DNA of 61,079 nucleotides from Mayfieldus sp038040285 (GTDB lineage Bacteria; Actinomycetota; Thermoleophilia; Solirubrobacterales; 70-9), in contig JBBPIN010000013.1 in the NCBI GenBank assembly GCA_038040285.1, forward strand, positions 1 to 61,079. The letters run 5' to 3'. Below the pieces are notes generated by a model. That model made no database searches, was not told the origin of the DNA, and saw only the letters and a program-made list of their open reading frames with translations. Below are positions 60,046 through 61,079 of this stretch, piece by piece. The stretch's first letter is position 1. Every line of letters begins with the position of its first letter. The position numbers and the translations under genes were made by a program.

Positions 60046-61079
60046 ATGAGCGCGAGCGAAACGGCAACCGGCGCCGATCCGATCTCAGGCTCGGCCGTCT
60101 ACCCGATCGGCAGCCGCATCAACGACCGCGGGCATCTCGAGGTCGGAGGCTGTGACGTGGTCGAGGTCGCGGCCGAGTTCGGCACCCCGGCCTACATCTA
60201 CGGCGAGGACGACCTTCGCCTCCGCGCCCGCGCATATCTGGACGCCTTCCGCGCCCGCAGCGAGGACTTCGAGGTGCTTTATGCGAGCAAAGCGCTGCCG
60301 GTGACCGCGGTCTACCGACTGTTCGCCGAGGAGGGGCTGTCGGTGGACGTCGCCTCGGGCGGCGAGCTCCACACGGCGCTGCGCGCGGGCTATGACCCGG
60401 CCCGCATCTACATGCACGGCAACAACAAGACCGTGCAGGAGATCCGCATGGCCGCGGAGGCGGGGGTCGGCCATCTGATCCTCGACTCCTTCGACGAGAT
60501 CGAGCGCTGCGAGTCGGTGCTCGACTCGCGCCAGGACGTGCTGATCCGCGTCACCCCGGGCATCAGGCCCTCGACCCATGACTTCGTTCAGACCGGTCAG
60601 CTGGACTCGAAGTTCGGCTTCGGCCTCGAGGACGGCCTCGCGGCGCGCGCGATCGAGCGGGTGCTCGACTCGGAGAAGCTCAACCTGGTCGGCCTGCACG
60701 CGCACATCGGCTCGCAGATCTTCGAGCTGGAGCCCTACACCCTGGCGATTCAGGCGCTTGGCGAGCTGGCCGGCGACTGGTGCCGGCTGCTGAACGTCGG
60801 TGGAGGCCTCGGCATCGCCTACACCGGCGAGGACGAGCCACCGTCGATCGAGGCTTACGTGGACGTCAAGGCGCGCGGCGTCGCCGAGGTCTTCGACCGC
60901 CCACCACGGCTTCTGATCGAGCCCGGCCGCTCGCTGGTCGGCAACGCGGGCCTCACCGCCTACGCGGTGGGAACCGTCAAGGAGATCCCGGACCTTCGCA
61001 CCTACGTCGCTGTCGACGGCGGGATGTCCGACAACCTGCGCCCGATGCTCTACGGCGCCCGCTACGAGGCGCTGATCGC
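60046..61079 (+). CDS. lysA: Diaminopimelate decarboxylase, 3' end beyond window
   Basis: The first 344 residues of a PLP-dependent, alanine-racemase-fold decarboxylase that makes lysine from meso-diaminopimelate. EFGTPAYIYGEDDLRLRARA, PLP-binding Lys82 in VLYASKALPVTAVY, VDVASGGELHTALRAGYDPA, HAHIGSQIFELEPY, LNVGGGLGIAY (Gly loop for phosphate), IEPGRSLVGNAG and VDGGMSDNLRPMLYGARYE are all in order. The frame is open to the window edge, so the last 70-80 residues lie outside. Confidence 0.94.
   Translation, partial: MSASETATGADPISGSAVYPIGSRINDRGHLEVGGCDVVEVAAEFGTPAYIYGEDDLRLRARAYLDAFRARSEDFEVLYASKALPVTAVYRLFAEEGLSVDVASGGELHTALRAGYDPARIYMHGNNKTVQEIRMAAEAGVGHLILDSFDEIERCESVLDSRQDVLIRVTPGIRPSTHDFVQTGQLDSKFGFGLEDGLAARAIERVLDSEKLNLVGLHAHIGSQIFELEPYTLAIQALGELAGDWCRLLNVGGGLGIAYTGEDEPPSIEAYVDVKARGVAEVFDRPPRLLIEPGRSLVGNAGLTAYAVGTVKEIPDLRTYVAVDGGMSDNLRPMLYGARYEALI

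Noticed and set aside
1..61079. CRISPR array, prophage, transposon or known defence system
   Set aside because: No regularly spaced repeats, integrase, transposase, phage structural or restriction genes were found; the only mobile-type gene is the broken endonuclease.

Overview
This is a GC-rich chromosomal window from an actinobacterium. It most likely comes from the Thermoleophilia/Solirubrobacterales group. Points in favour are frequent GTG and TTG starts, F420-type (LLM) oxidoreductase and CarD/DisA genes, secreted proteins with the Lys/Gly-rich C-terminal domains common in that group, and a SigH-like sigma factor without other sporulation genes. The taxonomic call is an inference from gene content. 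No rRNA, phage, CRISPR, transposase or recognisable defence island is present.

Layout. 1-471 has no convincing gene but several strong hairpins. 472-6160 is a metal module: a secreted DUF4331 protein, a TPR protein, an RcnA-like NicO transporter, a Fur-family regulator and a second HoxN/UreH-like nickel transporter, the last four linked by overlapping starts and stops or very short gaps. 6230-14690 is accessory: a large secreted protein flanked by a direct repeat of a hydrolase 3' end, an aldo/keto reductase, a lipoprotein, a PepSY protein and an S15/CocE hydrolase.

14815-33316 is a stretched-out version of the radA-disA-ispD-ispF-cysS-rlmB-sigH block known from Firmicutes. The order radA, disA, carD, ispD, ispF, cysS, rlmB, sigH is kept, with lipid-metabolism genes and decayed genes inserted between them. 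33385-36327 holds a Ca-binding-repeat protein, a Tat-exported phospholipase C-like enzyme, and a tRNA cluster. The cluster has two tRNA-Thr(UGU) genes flanking a broken PD-(D/E)XK endonuclease gene and a 5' tRNA half.

36351-46932 is mixed: a dioxygenase/maleylacetate-reductase-type pair, a PlsC-GpsA fusion, two ECF sigma operons, a rhomboid protease, a cobalamin-binding-type protein, a pterin dehydratase and a CNNM/CorC protein. 47010-61079 holds an antiporter, a beta-oxidation-like set (3-hydroxyacyl-CoA dehydrogenase, thiolase, two acyl-CoA dehydrogenases, LLM oxidoreductase), an MBL hydrolase, a methyltransferase, a CDF metal exporter, an M23 murein hydrolase and the start of lysA.

The most unusual points are: the split tRNA next to a homing-endonuclease-like pseudogene; carD without any ATG/GTG/TTG start but with a well-placed ATC; a PlsC-GpsA fusion; a four-copy two-hairpin intergenic repeat whose stems show compensatory changes; and a cluster of at least five genes broken by frameshift, nonsense or deletion. 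Some of the frameshifts may be sequencing or assembly errors, which raw reads would decide.
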